From Terfezia claveryi (lineage: Eukaryota; Ascomycota; Pezizomycetes; Pezizales; Pezizaceae): a stretch of 64,000 nucleotides of DNA. The stretch covers positions 62,001-126,000 of the forward strand of contig WHUX01000002.1 of the NCBI GenBank assembly GCA_015179025.1. The letters run 5' to 3'. Numbering within the stretch: the stretch's first letter is position 1; every line of letters begins with the position of its first letter. Of the stretch, positions 23,250 through 35,214 are shown piece by piece. The notes below the pieces were generated by a model that saw nothing but the letters and a program-made list of their open reading frames with translations, did not search any database and was not told the origin of the DNA. The position numbers and the translations under genes are program-made.

Positions 23250-24835
23250 CTACAAGGTAGCGAAGATGACGGCCATGGCAGCGGCACAGGTAGTGCCGAG
23301 AGCAACCTGGAGGGAGAAAGCACCGCTGTCGGGCTTCTTCGTGGTAGAGTCGGAGTCAGAGTCAGCGAGAGGTCCAACAGAGGTCTCAGTACCGTCGCCA
23401 CCGCCAGTCTCCTTTCCGTTCCCACCCTCCTTGATAACTTGCTTGACATCAGCAACCCACTCAATTTTCTTGTCCTTGATTTCCTTTCCGTTGGAGTCCT
23501 TGATGGTGTAGGAGGTCTCGGCGGAAACCTTGTCTAGACTGACGAACTTGCCCTTAGTCCACTTGACGCTGCCAGCAGAGGCAACACCTTTCTTGATATA
23601 TTCAACACCGAAGCTCTTTGGAATTTCGCTATCACCGGCAATGTTCCAATAATAGCTGGGGTCCTTGCACATTGGGCGTTCATTCTCAGTAGCACCAGAT
23701 GGGATAGTGGGGTTGGGGACCGACGCATGCACCTTCTGAAGAGTGTCGAATTCCTCGAGTAAGGAACAATCCTTTCCGTTGCCAGCTATCTTAACAATTC
23801 CGTAGTCGGCTGGCTCCTGGCTAAATTCATAGATCAACCCCCCAGAGAAAACACCAGTCATTTGATCAGAGAAGAGAGCAGCGGTCTCCTGGAAGAGACG
23901 TGGGCGGACAAGGTTGCAACCATACTCAGAGAAGAAAATCGGAAGAGAATAGTTCTGGTAGTCATTAACAAGGACGTCATATCCAGATCCCGTAAAAGTG
24001 TTTTCTCCACACCATTGGTAGGAGTTAATCGCAAAGAAATCGACCCATCCAATATCTCCACAAGCAAGGTACTCGGCGAGAGAGACACGAAACTCAACGT
24101 GATCAGCGTTAGAGTAGCCGACTGGAATTGAACGGTGGATTTGGTGAGTGATGTATGCCTTCATGTCTCGCACAACACTCTTGATGTACTTGGGAGAGAC
24201 CTAGAGCGAATGTCAGTACCAATACATGTATGCGAACAGAAAACCATTGTTACATACCAACTCAGATCCCTTTGTGTGGACGATTTCATTACCCGCCAAA
24301 AAGGCAAGAGTATTGTCGTAACCAGAGAAAACTTCGATGCATTCGAAAACGTGCTTGATATATGCAGAAGTGTATGTTGTCCATGGCTCCATGTCGTAAA
24401 TGTGCTCGTTGGGAAGTGGAGTGTTGACATCCAAAACCAGGTAGATGCCGGCACCGGCAAGCATGGTCATGCATTCATCGTGGTTCAAAGTTGGGTCTAC
24501 GGAGTACACACGAATGGTGTTGATGCCCAACTTTTGGAACAAGAAAATGTCACGAGCACACTTCTCTGGGTCGGAAAGAGGATCGGAACCCTTCTCAACG
24601 GCCGCACTTCCACCAGGCTGGTAGTCTACTCCTTTAATCTACAAGGCACAAAGCGATTAGCGCACCAGGTCCACTTCCTATGCTCATGGCAACTCGCGAC
24701 ATCGGGTCAACTTACAAAGAATGGCTTTCCACTCTTGGAATTGTAGAAATGACGGCCCTTGATTTCAATGGTATCAATAGCAGAGACCATGGAGACAGCA
24801 ATGCTGGCCCAGACGGCAGCTGTGGTGAAACGCAT
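23250..24835 (-). CDS. GAS1: GPI-anchored beta-1,3-glucanosyltransferase, GH72 (Gas/Gel family)
   Basis: Three exons on minus: 24835-24716, 24638-24258 and 24200-23250, with introns of 77 and 57 bp. The product is 483 aa. A signal peptide (MRFTTAAVWASIAVSMVSA) is followed by the GH72 domain: IKGVDYQPGGSA, NTIRVYSVDP, the acid/base Glu in FLAGNEIVH (residue 158) and the nucleophile Glu in FFSEYGCN (residue 259). A Cys-poor spacer, a Ser/Asp/Gly-rich segment (SDSDSTTKKPDSGA) and a C-terminal hydrophobic tail without a basic end complete a GPI-attachment signal. No CBM43/X8 Cys-rich module is present, as in the shorter Gel1/Gas4-type members. It elongates and branches beta-1,3-glucan at the cell surface. 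The symbol is a family label, not an orthology claim. Confidence 0.94.
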
Positions 24836-27084
24836 TATCGTTGAATTGGAGTGTTGGGCCAAAAATGCAGGTGTATGAATCGGTAAGTTGCGTAAACGAG
24901 AATAATTGTGATGTAGCGAGAGACTATGTAAATGCCGTCAGGCTGGACGAATGGCCGAAGCACACTCAAAGATTGATTGTTGGAGAAAAATGAGCTGATG
25001 CGCCCGGCGAAATGACAGTTTGTTGTTGATGGAGGGAATGAAGAGAATGGGAAGAAAGCTTGGGGGAATAAGAGGGTAGAAAAAGGGAGGCGACCAGCAC
25101 GGGACTAAGCGGCATCCAAGAGCACACTAAGTTCGAAGCTCGCCCCCCTAACTACTTAAGTAAGTACTTTCACGTAGCTGGCTAACCGGCTAACCGTCTA
25201 AGGAACCAGATTAACGACCTAGGCGAGATGAGCGACTGCTTAGCAGGCGGCCGTTAAATCTGGAGATTCGATGGGCTTGCCAGTACCAGATGTACTCGGA
25301 GCAACCCCTACCTGCACATGTCCTATGAGGCATGGGATGGGCCCTCACCCAATTACCGGTAACCCAATTATCCTATCCTGATCGGCCCGATTGTTTTGCT
25401 TTCCCTGACTTTAAATTTGATCTTCTGCAGCTCATTGTCTATGTTTTCATCTAAGCTACCTTTCTCTTTGAAGGTTACCTAAATGCTACCTCACATGTCT
25501 CTGCAACATTTTCAAATTCGTGCCTGCATCTCATGCGAGCTGCAGGCAGTTACAGTGATGCTTGCCCCACGCAAAGAAATAGGGTGTTTTCCCTAAGTTA
25601 CTGTAGCTGTATTTCAGTATGGCAACTTTTCACCCCGTAACGAAGCAATCCCAGTCTCGGCACCAAGAACGCCGGAGCACAGCCTCGTCGTCCATGCTTG
25701 TTCGAGAAGGGATGAAATTACAATTGAAAACACCAATGGCGGTTGCCCCTGAAAATCATGCGGCGCTCGGCCCTATCAAAACAGGTGATCCGAGTCTTAT
25801 GCTTGCCAGCTCCTGAAACAAAGCAACCGGGCCGTTCTCAGCGGCAGTTGTAAGTATTTCATTCCCGACTTTGCGTGTTCGTATGAACAGCGCAATCCAA
25901 GGTTAGTCACAACTAAACGGCCCTTTGTCAGGTTGAAGGGACAATGATACATTCGCTATTTTGGCCACCAGGTAAATTGAAAAATAGTTGTATTTACACA
26001 AGCCTAGAAGGTTACGTCGTTTTCAAGAAATGCCACCCACATCGTCTACTAGTACGGCTCATGATCAACTCCCTAATAATAATCGGAGGAATGCATGTCG
26101 GGCTTTGCCTCCGAGAACGGTACGTTGTGATACGTTGTGACTGCTATCTATCGATTAGTTAGCCTATCACCAGACTACACTTACCATAGCCGTCCGGTGA
26201 ATTGGGCGAAGATGTTCGGGACTAAATATAGAATTTGAACGTTTGAATCTTCCACGCTACTGGACCTGCGTCTACTTTAACTCACGATGCATTTGAAACT
26301 ACGGATACATGCTCGTAATTCACTATAAGCTTAACGGTTGTTGAGTTTATTTGTTCCCCATGTCGTAATTACGTGTCCCGTTATAAATCAAATGGGTACC
26401 CATTTTTTTTCTGAGGAGCCACGTTACACTCTGTTTTCTTTTTTTTTTTCAGTTTTGTGCATTGAACTTGATTTAGCTCGCTCGATATACCAGATATCAC
26501 TTTGGTTGATTATTTGTTGATATTTGTTGAAGCAGCATGACGACATATGCCAAGCGAAACACGGGACAAAAGCCCTTCAAACTTACGTTACGACAGAGAG
26601 TTAAATTGAAATAAAACAACTTATCAAACCAAAGCTTTGGTGGCCTGAGAATAAAGGATTTTCCTTCTTAATGTAACGACTAAAAGATGCAGATAACTAA
26701 CAAACCTCAATCAGCTATACTATCGCATCTAACATATCCAAAATCCAAAATCTCCCCATAGGGTCTTACACGCCCTCTCTTCCGTCTTCAGTCTACACCA
26801 GTAGTATAGAGAGATGAAATGAATGGGTATGAATAAGATCGGCGTGTAGATCCATCCACAAAGCGAATACTAAGGAATCTTCCAAGATGATAATCACGGG
26901 CGTGTTTCAAAAGAGAAGTTCCTATGGTGGGCACTGTCTCTCGTAGGATCTATCCAATTAATGATCGCAGTACCTTAGGTTTTATGAGGCTCCTTTCAGG
27001 ATAAGTTATAAAACCTACGGAAAATAGGAGCATGGTGAAGTTGAAAAGTCAGAAGCTACATTTAGTTGAAACTAAGTAGTAAGT
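24836..27084. other. Intergenic, GH72 promoter side
   Basis: About 2.2 kb upstream of the GH72 start. No frame carries motifs or splice logic. The first 300 bp are the likely promoter and leader. Nothing else identified. Confidence 0.5.
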
Positions 27085-27530
27085 AATACACAACCCTCTG
27101 CCTAAATACCTCTGCCTTAATAATAGCCGCTGCGCGGCGAGGCATTAAGCTATAGAGACTCTCAAAAAAAAACTCTGGAATACAACAGAGGAGGGTCTTG
27201 CAACCCAGACTAGGAATATCCTTCCAAATCCCCTGCAATGTATCTGCTAGTCACTACTGCAGCCCCCCAGTCATATTCATCAGATCAGGGAACCTTTTAT
27301 GAAAGTTGACGCTTCATGTATGCCTAAATATGTTCAATTGGATTTAGGTCAGGAGAGCAAGCAGGTTGGTCAGCAACTACCCAGTCATTATTGTCTTTGA
27401 ACCTGGTTATTGGCGTGCAAGTTTGGAGGTATGAATCGACGAGTTGTCATGCATGAAAATTAGATACATCTGTAGAGGAAGTATCTGTAGAGCGTTCCAG
27501 GGAATTTGAGGGACAAGGTTGGGCCATATC
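27085..27530 (-). pseudogene. Decayed Tc1/mariner-family transposase
   Basis: Translating the minus strand across several frames gives, in order, LIFMHDNSSIHTSKLARQ, a shifted FKDNNDWVVA, the signature ACSPDLNPIEHI with a stop where Trp normally follows, AYMKRQLS, RFPDLMNM and MPRRAAAIIKAE. This is the C-terminal half of a Tc1-type DDE transposase (HDNxxxH then SPDLNPIE with the catalytic acidic residue). At least four stops (TAG, TAA, TGA) and two frameshifts interrupt it, with most stops explicable as C/G-to-T/A transitions. The N-terminal half and inverted ends are not recognisable. It is a dead relic of an old insertion. Confidence 0.8.
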
Positions 27531-28697
27531 AGCGTGACTTAACACTAACAAAGTGGTAAAGGATATAGGTATTCGTAATGGAAGGCCAGGAGATCACAAG
27601 TAATAGAACATACCTACCGTGATGTTCTGACCATGTGGTAGTACGTTCACCTAAGACGTGATAGGCGCATTGAATCTGAATCAAGGGGTGTTGTATGGCC
27701 AGGCCTTTTATGCAGCGTTTTTTTGCCACCTAGCTGTAGTATTTGCTGTATCTATCATATGAAGAACCCATTTTCCGGCGCACGACTCCGCGGGAGAGGA
27801 TGGTTCGAACAAAAGTTTACAAATACCTAGGTAGATCCAGGCCTCACTTCGGTAGGTATTAAGATGCGACCTGTTTCTTCATCAAAAGAGATTTGGCTGG
27901 CAGGGTATATAGTTAATAGAAAAGCAGGGGAGGGTGATATAACAGTATTCCGATTAAGATGCTGGCTGTTGTAAATATGAAACTATTGCTCTAGGTAGAA
28001 AGGAAGATACCGTAAAATACCACTACACACACCATCGAACCTAGCTTCCAGCCGCCCCTGAAGAAAATTTTGTGCTAGGTATCCTCTTCCCTCTTGCAAT
28101 CGAAGCTCTGATTTCGCCAGAATCATCCAATGTACCGTTTTGATCACAATATGCGGACAAGTCAAAGTTGAGGGTAACAAAGTATGTCTGATTACACCCA
28201 GACAATAACCAAAAGGTAAGTATGTAGTTAGTAAGTATTTGCGGGACGCTCGCGCTAGCTACTGAGACAAATATAAACGCAACCCTAGTCTGGAACCCCC
28301 TAGACAAACTAAATATGTATTTATGTGCTGTAAGCGCACCAAAGATTGGAGTCAAAAACAAATATAACATGAATAAGTACTAATCAAACAATAACACCTA
28401 AGCACCTGCAACATGAACTTGATCTATCGTAAACCAAAACAGAGGGTGGATGAGAGTGCAGTTGAGGTTGTGTGAAGCCGTCTCAAGACGACGGGGTGTC
28501 TTGGTCTGAAGGTGTTTCCGGGCGGGAGTAGTCGATGGAAGGAAGATAGCATAAGAAGAGAGCCAAGATTATAGAGCAAACGATCAAGGCCTCTTATCAT
28601 ACCTCCAGCCGACAGAATGCCGCACACCAAAAACCCGGTCAAAGACTGACATCAATGCTCATCTCGTACCGTCTCTATATCCGCTGGTTGTACAGGT
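27531..28697. other. Intergenic, no gene supported
   Basis: About 1.2 kb between the transposase relic and the SERF gene. A 109-codon minus-strand frame (28041-28370) is hydrophobic at its N-terminus but has no recognisable domain, so it is not called. Confidence 0.5.
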
Positions 28698-29421
28698 TTA
28701 CTTTTTCGAGCCTGCAGTCGCCGCTTCGGCGGCCTTTTTCTCTAATGCTGCATGGGGATGCGTGTTAGAAACGTTGTCCACGGCATGTTGACAGGGATTG
28801 TATTGGTGAATGTGGGTTTGTGTAGAAGTGCTCGCGATGCTGGTGCTAGGTGATGTACGGTGAGCGATAGGTCAGAAGAGTGGACCAACCTTTGGCTTGC
28901 TTTTGCCTCATGATCTCTGCAGCGGCTTCTTTGTCTCGTTGCATCTGCGTGCCGGAGGTCTATATAAGAAAACGAGTATGTTAGCTATGCCGTGATTCGG
29001 AGGTAATACCGTATGTTTATCCGTGTTCTTCCCAGCGAGAGTCTCTAATGCACCCCGACTGGGCCTCACACAAACACTGGGTAGCACAAAAGCGGGAAAA
29101 CGTCGCTGATGACCCCAAATATATCTTTCGTGCTCCATGCACCATTTCTGTCGATACCAAAACCCAACCAAGAGAGACCACCAACATACCGTTGACTTCC
29201 CCTTCTGACCTTGAGCCTTCTTCTGGGCCTTCTCCCGATCTCGATCACGTTGGTTTCCACTTTCCACCACAAACAATTATCAGCGTTAGCACTTGCATTT
29301 CTAATCACCAGCCGGACCCCGCTTAGTCCACCCTGGTGTTCTGGTGTAACTGCAAGGCAAGGACCATCACATATGCCTTGTGTGATAAAGGGAAAGGGAA
29401 ACGACCAACATACCGAGTCAT
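28698..29421 (-). CDS. SERF/4F5 family small EDRK-rich factor
   Basis: A 65-aa protein on four exons: 29421-29414 (only 8 nt: ATG ACT CG), 29259-29190, 28959-28890 and 28747-28698. The introns are 154, 230 and 142 bp, and the first has a GCTAAC branch site. The assembled product starts MTRGNQRDRDREKAQKKAQG, continues TSGTQMQRDKEAAAEIMRQK and ends AATAGSKK, an almost textbook 4F5/SERF protein. These highly charged, disordered proteins bind RNA and modulate protein aggregation (SERF1, MOAG-4, yeast YDL085C-A). Exon 3 uses a weaker GTTGGT donor. The gene is complete, and because the longest coding exon is 70 nt it is invisible to ORF-length searches. Confidence 0.9.
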
Positions 29422-29872
29422 GTCGTCTGTGTAAATTCCCGAGTAACTCAGTTGATGTATTTTGTATAGCCACAATGTATCGTGTGTGGGGTCTTCTTGA
29501 ACGACTGTTGTTGACAAGGGAATAACATTGGAACGAAGCGGAGTAGAGGTTTATATCTGCCACCAATCAGCTGCAGCTTCCGAGGAACGGCTTAGCGCCA
29601 CGATAAAAAAAGAATGCTTAGTCATCTAATCAACTTGCTGAGGTAACGACTTGGTCTTGCACGTTGAAGTACGAATGTCACCTGAGTGGAATCACATTGC
29701 TATATTCCTACCAAATTGCGTTATGTTACGAAAAAAAATATATATATACAGTATATACAGACATGTAAACAGCACAATACTATGACACACTATATACTCA
29801 ACAGCACCGTCATAACCCATTGGCGAGAATGGTATATGCTAGTCATGAACGCCCCAACGAACAGCAGGGTTC
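29422..29872. other. Intergenic between SERF gene and permease
   Basis: About 450 bp between two co-oriented minus-strand genes: SERF promoter/leader and permease 3' flank. An AT-dinucleotide stretch (TATATATATACAGTATATA) lies near 29740. No gene. Confidence 0.6.
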
Positions 29873-31855
29873 TCAGATGGAATTATCGTTGCAGCTGAAA
29901 GCTCCCAGAGAGCCGTCAGTGTCATCGTGAATAGCCTTACCAGACGCATACAATCCGAGTACAGTCTAGTGGAAATATATATTAGCTCTGCTCTTGTAAG
30001 TGAAAAGCGTAGAAGTACAAGCTCACAATCACTATACCCATCACACAGATCGAAAAATTAATGATTGTCAGAGCTGTCTTCTTCCAGTTTTGAAACAATT
30101 GACCTTTGTTGATGTGTAGCCACATAGCACCGCTAATGCCATAGGTGAACCAACTGACAAAGAGTGAACTCTGCAGAAAGAGAAAGAGTCAGCTATAATC
30201 CAAAGTGACAGCGTAGGTCTTCAAACTTACAATCAATGCCAAAAGGTGATTGAATGATGGGATCGCTTCTGCAATAACCCAAGCAATGACCCAGAGAATT
30301 AATAAGATAATGACCCATACCGAATCTGAAAAGGACGAGCCTGAGCCGAGGTGCTTGGTACCACGGAACATTCTCAGATATACGTATTTCTAACGTTGTT
30401 AGTACTATTTAAGTATGGACACATCAAAACATACCGCGGCAACATGGGCGTTGATGACCCCAGCAATGATAATCGTAGGTGAGGCAATGCCGTATGCGAT
30501 TTTGCGGAGGAGTGGACCTGTGGATCCTAAAGCAGGAGAAGCGACATCTTTGCCCGTGTAGTAGTAAATGACCACGGCAGCAATCAAATAAAGACAGGTA
30601 TCTGATATTTGCAAAGAGTAGAGGGCCTAGCACTAATTAGCATGAGAATACATGCAGGTAAGTTTTGCGAACAAACATAAGGGTATTTCTCGGGATCCTT
30701 CATCTCTGAGATGAAGGCGAAAAAGGCAAGATGCCCGGCTGTTAGTTATGTAAATTAGCAGGTAACTACGCCAAACGAAGTGAAGGTAGGGTACGTACCA
30801 TAGGCAAATACAATGTTCATAACCCCAATAAATGCTTTATCAAATGTGACATCTGTGGTATTCTCGACCACAACTCCAGCCGGCCTACCTCTAAGGCCAA
30901 CGCCAATCATGGTGATCATAATAGCAGCAACCACGCTCGCAAAGCTTATAATCGATAAATGGCTGACACTCTTGAGCGTTCGTGGGAGTGTACAAATGAA
31001 AGATATCACTGTGCCGATAATCATGAACCATATCGTGCATAGCGAGTGGTTCGTGAGGACATTCATCATGATGCTGAATGTTAACACGTGAGATCCCATG
31101 ATGAAAACTAGGAAAGTGGTTTGCGCAATGCCACATATCTCTCTACCCCAGGCACCAGCGAGAATTTGTCCAGCGTCTCCCATGGTGTGTACGTATGGCT
31201 GTAGCTTGTTATTATGAAGATCAAGTTCATATTCTGGGCCGAGACATACGTATTTTATCTTAAATTGGCCCAGCACATAACCCGTGTATGTTGCGATTAT
31301 TCCAAGCCCGATAATCAGAATAATTCCACTGTTAGAAATTAGTAACCATGGTTGCCAAATGAGATACCGGTGCCACATACGCTACGAGCCCTACAGCCGC
31401 CAGGACAGAAGGCAAGCTCAAAATGCCCAAGGAGATAGTCTCGGCTATCATGATGAAGCCAGTTTGCCTGCACCATATGTCAGATAATATCCATTAAGGC
31501 CACAGGCCCGTAGAGGAACGTACGGCCACGTTAAGGTTTTGTATTTCACTTTATTTCCTTCTTCATTCCCAAAAGGGTCGCCGTCGTATTTGTTTCTCGT
31601 AGCTAATTCATTCTCCGTGTCATAACCGTGAATGGGCTCTAATTTGCCAAATTGAGTGTCTTCAATTTTGGGGCTATTTTCTGATCCAAAAGAATCTGTG
31701 ATATTGAATCCCGCACCTACGTCCTTTTCCCCACCCGTGGCCCCGGTTGCAGCCCTGTGTCTGAGTGATCCCACAGAAGGACTTCTCTGACACGACTGCA
31801 TCTCCATATTGGAGATGTCTTCATTGGCTCTGCGGAATAGTGGCCTGGAGGTCAT
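29873..31855 (-). CDS. AAAP-family amino-acid permease (Mtr-like neutral amino-acid transporter)
   Basis: Nine exons on minus: 31855-31524, 31467-31381, 31328-31250, 31198-30799, 30738-30677, 30626-30435, 30389-30231, 30170-30027 and 29965-29873. The introns are 45-61 bp, all GT-AG, and every junction keeps frame. The product is 515 aa. About 110 hydrophilic N-terminal residues precede the first membrane block (GFIMIAETISLGILSLPS), typical of fungal AAAP carriers. Further membrane segments include IILIIGLGIIATYTGYVLG, AGHLAFFAFISEMKDP, FVSWFTYGISGAMWL and GLYASGKAIHDD near the C-terminus. About 11 transmembrane helices can be counted. Neurospora Mtr, the nearest known type, takes up neutral aliphatic and aromatic amino acids at the plasma membrane; exact substrates are unknown. 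An upstream in-frame ATG at 31990 would add 45 residues; I prefer 31855. Confidence 0.92.
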
Positions 31856-33467
31856 TATTTTCGGTTTCTGTGCGAGGGATTGGAATTGGAGGGGTAAGAT
31901 GTGAGTGGGAAATACGCCAGAGTTAAATGCTCGCAACGGGGGTGGGAAAGAAGCTTTCTGTAATCTATACTTTGCAGATGATGCCACCAAAGTTATTGTG
32001 ATTGTAGCTTTTTCGAGAATGGCTCGTTTCTACCATTTAAGCTGACCTCCGCTAGCAGTACCTGGCTCTGTAGTTCTAACCAAAATTAAAGCATCTGGAT
32101 ATCAATTCTAGGAAGTAGTTATAGGCCTAGGTATACGTAGCCATGTCCCTGTCTATATATATTCTCGTGGGAGATGCCTTTCGTGGAAAACAGACATGAA
32201 TTTGAATAATCTGAAGTGGCATAGGATTTATTTAGATGTTGATCGTGAATCCACAGCCCTGATCCACCGCCTTGATCCACCGCCTTGAAGTCACCTGCAA
32301 CATCATTTTCTTAACGAGTCGTTGACGTTGAAGGTTGATGCTCCTTGGCAGCCATTTCCTAATAGGGCAATATAACACGTGATATTCCCGGAGATTAGAG
32401 TTCGCTTACTACCTAGTTCTGCATGAGGATATTCACGACTTCCACACCTAACCAGTCTACCCACACAAGTAAGTAGCTCTGATACTAGCTTTGAACCAGA
32501 CTACTAGCTTTGATACATTCATCTGGCATAGCAAAACACGATGTCACATTTGCGAATTACGATATCATTTATATGTCTTCCTTCTTATCAGTATGCATCC
32601 ACCCAGCACGAATACCAAGCTCCCGAAACAAACTCTCGTGAAGCTATTTAAGTTTAAACTTCAGGAGGGATCGCATGTGCGCAAAGTTTGCAGTCGGTTA
32701 GCCGGGGAGATCCGATATTCCTATCTGACAATGGCCAGCTTTGTAAACAGATGAACTCCCGCATGGCTCGATGCCCACACCCCATCCCACGACCCATGCG
32801 CCAACTCCAAAACCCAGCTGTCTGAGAGCCCCGGTAGACCTTCATTTAGTACCCTATTTGTATCATTACAACTCAATTTCTCATCTACCTGAATGACACT
32901 AACACAGCCAATGAAGGGCCATGGAGTAATAGCTGTGAAACATCTGAATTCAAGTAACTGATTGGTTGCACGATCAATGCTGTTGGTCTGAGTTTAAATG
33001 AAGCCCAAAGTATTAGGTGCCATAATACAGGTAGTCTGGTTGCACTTCGTAGAGATATAACAGGTAACCTAAATACATAACTAATCAATACCCCACAGCT
33101 AGCGTTGTGATGACATAGGTACCTACCTTGGAGTACATACTTACTAGGGTGCGCTAACTTTATAGGTAGGCTGGTTATGGCACGAGACTATATTTCTTGA
33201 TCCAACTACTACGGTAGGTACCCAAAAATGTCCCGCCAGTTATTCGCTATTTGTCCCCAATATAATAAAATACCAGCGCAACTAGAGTAACTAAATTCTA
33301 GTAGTTGTAACTCCTGGGTTACAAACTAGTGAGTACCAGTACCATCAATTCCTACAAGTATTTGTATTGAAAAGAGGTACTGAGAACACGTCTAGGAAAT
33401 CAATTAAGGCACAATTTAGGGAAACAAAACCGTCGCGGGGGTTTCCATACAATTTTTGAAGCATAGA
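31856..33467. other. Intergenic, permease upstream region
   Basis: About 1.6 kb with no supported gene. A small direct repeat (TTGATCCACCGCC twice) lies near 32260-32285, and GTAGTCTGGTTGCA at about 33031 resembles the repeat family near 8320-8430. Confidence 0.5.
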
Positions 33468-33755
33468 CTACACTTGAAGCAACAACCAAGGGGCGGAAGT
33501 AGGATCTGAAAATAGTAATATATTCTGGTTAAGTTTGTCAATTATCACTGACCTAATATAACGAACACCATGATCTGTTGATTCAAAGTCGTCACAACTG
33601 AAATTATTTACTGGTACATTGAATGGAATGATGGTGCTAAATCTGGCGATGGCCGCCGCGCCGCTTGTTGGACTGCTAAAACATCTAAAACACTCATTAC
33701 AAGGACAAGTTTGTGACTTTTCCCATATAGTTGGTAGTGAAGGAAGCAATCTCAT
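33468..33755 (-). CDS. Hypothetical small protein, possible first exon
   Basis: The minus-strand frame from 33755 reads MRLLPSLPTIWEKSQ, then a short Cys cluster (CPCNECFRC) and AIARFSTIIPFNVP. A GT-AG intron is plausible near 33545-33500 (donor GTCAGT, acceptor TTTTCAG). The start resembles an organelle-targeting peptide. There is no family match, and the rest of the gene cannot be traced. Weakly supported. Confidence 0.22.
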   Translation of the reverse strand: MRLLPSLPTIWEKSQTCPCNECFRCFSSPTSGAAAIARFSTIIPFNVPVNNFSCDDFESTDHGVRYIRSVIIDKLNQNILLFSDPTSAPWLLLQV

Positions 33756-34006
33756 ATTTCTAGGTATATCGAATTGGTTCGTCTAATGAAGTAGAGATCA
33801 GATGAGTTATTCATTCTCCAAGCGGTATAAAATAAAACAGCCTGTGTACGCTTGATATCTCATAGGCTCATCGAACTCGAGTATCTTGCATCAAATTATC
33901 CATCGCTAACACCACTATCTCCCCCCCTGTCTGCTATATAACCCATTCCTCATTGTAGTCGACTCTCCTAGGCTTCCTAGGCTTTTCGTGTCATTTTTAT
34001 TTCGCA

Positions 34007-34138
34007 ATGATCTCACAACTCGGTGGCCGCACTCTCGCCGTTCAACAGTGCCCAACCTCTCTATCAATCAATTCCGCCAAGTGTTCCTCTGTTCATAATT
34101 TCCCATGGCAGGGCCTCCGAGAGATAAGTAATCAACAA
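34007..34138 (+). CDS. Hypothetical first coding exon
   Basis: ATG at 34007 follows a TATATAA-like box near 33940 and a C/T-rich leader. The frame MISQLGGRTLAVQQCPTSLS has no acidic residues for about 40 codons (presequence-like) and reaches a good donor, CAA|GTACGT, at 34139. Downstream exons could not be assigned before the next gene at 34529. It may be a gene remnant or a short upstream gene. Confidence 0.3.
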
Positions 34139-34528
34139 GTACGTTGGTGCTTTTCAATACTTCGTATCATCTGCTTGTTGGTGGAAGTAATTCAATGGCA
34201 TAGAGTTCGAGGTCTTTGACGAAACAGTAGTCCATTTCACCGATGGTCCTGCGTGTCTATCTAGGCAATTCATTCCGTCGATTCCATTGGTTGATAGACA
34301 GTTGCTGACGCGCATCTGATGGTACTATTACTAAAAAGGGGAATTTTGTCGGGCTTGGCGTATTGGGGGTTTTCGGTATACTGTATTAAGTTCTTGATGG
34401 CTTCATAGTTCTTCTCATATACAACACGCTTCTCAAGTCTCTACAAGTTCTCACGGTGTGATCTACTGTTTATCCCCTTTCAGTTACTCTGTATATACCA
34501 AACACAACGACCGACGTTTCTCATCCGA

Positions 34529-35214
34529 ATGCTTCGGTTCATTAAAACACTTCGTTCTTCCGGAATCCAGTCGAGGATCCGAAATCCTGTTACAATTCAG
34601 CGGCATGGAATTCGAATAAGTAGTGGATATGACCAAGCGTCTGTGAGTGAAGGGGTACATGGAGCCTCGACAAAGGGTGAGGACGAGGCTACGACAAAGG
34701 TATAGCCTGACTGAATCCATTTGGGAACATATGCTAACTATCTAGATCGAAGCGTCGTCGTTCCCAGCCCGTATCTTCCGTTTATAGGATAACTATACAA
34801 AAATTATACAGGTATAGGATCAGTTTGTCGAGAGACTGTTCTTAATAATAACAATCCTTGTTAGGATATTGGTATTATGAAGGCGGATATGGGTATTATG
34901 AAGGGGGATATAAGTACCATTAAGTGGCAGATAGGGGTGCTCTTGGTAGCAGTTGTGAGTTTTGGTGGTATTGTAAGTAGGAAATTACTTTGTATGCGTT
35001 GTTTGCTGCTAAGTAAACATGTCTATTATAGCTCTTGGGATATTTCATGAAGCGAGAGTTGTTTGATAAACGAGGGCAGCCAAAGATACCCGAGCAGCCA
35101 ATGCAACGAAACTCCAGGGAGTTCATGAGCTTAGTCGAGAATTTGAAAGCCATCAATAGTACTCTCAAAACTATGAAAGACGCCGACACAAAAAAGAATG
35201 TTGAGAAGGTGTGA
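34529..35214 (+). CDS. Small mitochondrial-targeted membrane protein with coiled-coil-like repeat (incomplete exon model)
   Basis: Exon 1, 34529-34699, reads MLRFIKTLRSSGIQSRIRNP and on to EDEATTK: a basic, acid-free presequence. The last two exons are secure. Exon 34865-34972 encodes DIGIMKADMGIMKGDISTIK followed by a hydrophobic segment (GVLLVAVVSFGGI). Exon 35032-35214 encodes a continuation (LLGYFMKREL) and a charged helix ending NVEKV-stop. They are phase-matched over a GTAAGT...TATAG intron. The link between 34699 and 34865 is unresolved: a short exon at 34746 (IEASSFPAR) is likely, but no donor I found keeps the frame. It is either a four- or five-exon gene or a decaying one. Heptad-like repeats next to one membrane span suggest an inner-membrane coiled-coil protein. 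No named family recognised. Confidence 0.6.

Noticed and set aside
28041..28370. 109-codon minus-strand frame with hydrophobic start
   Set aside because: No family motif or promoter/splice evidence; likely chance.
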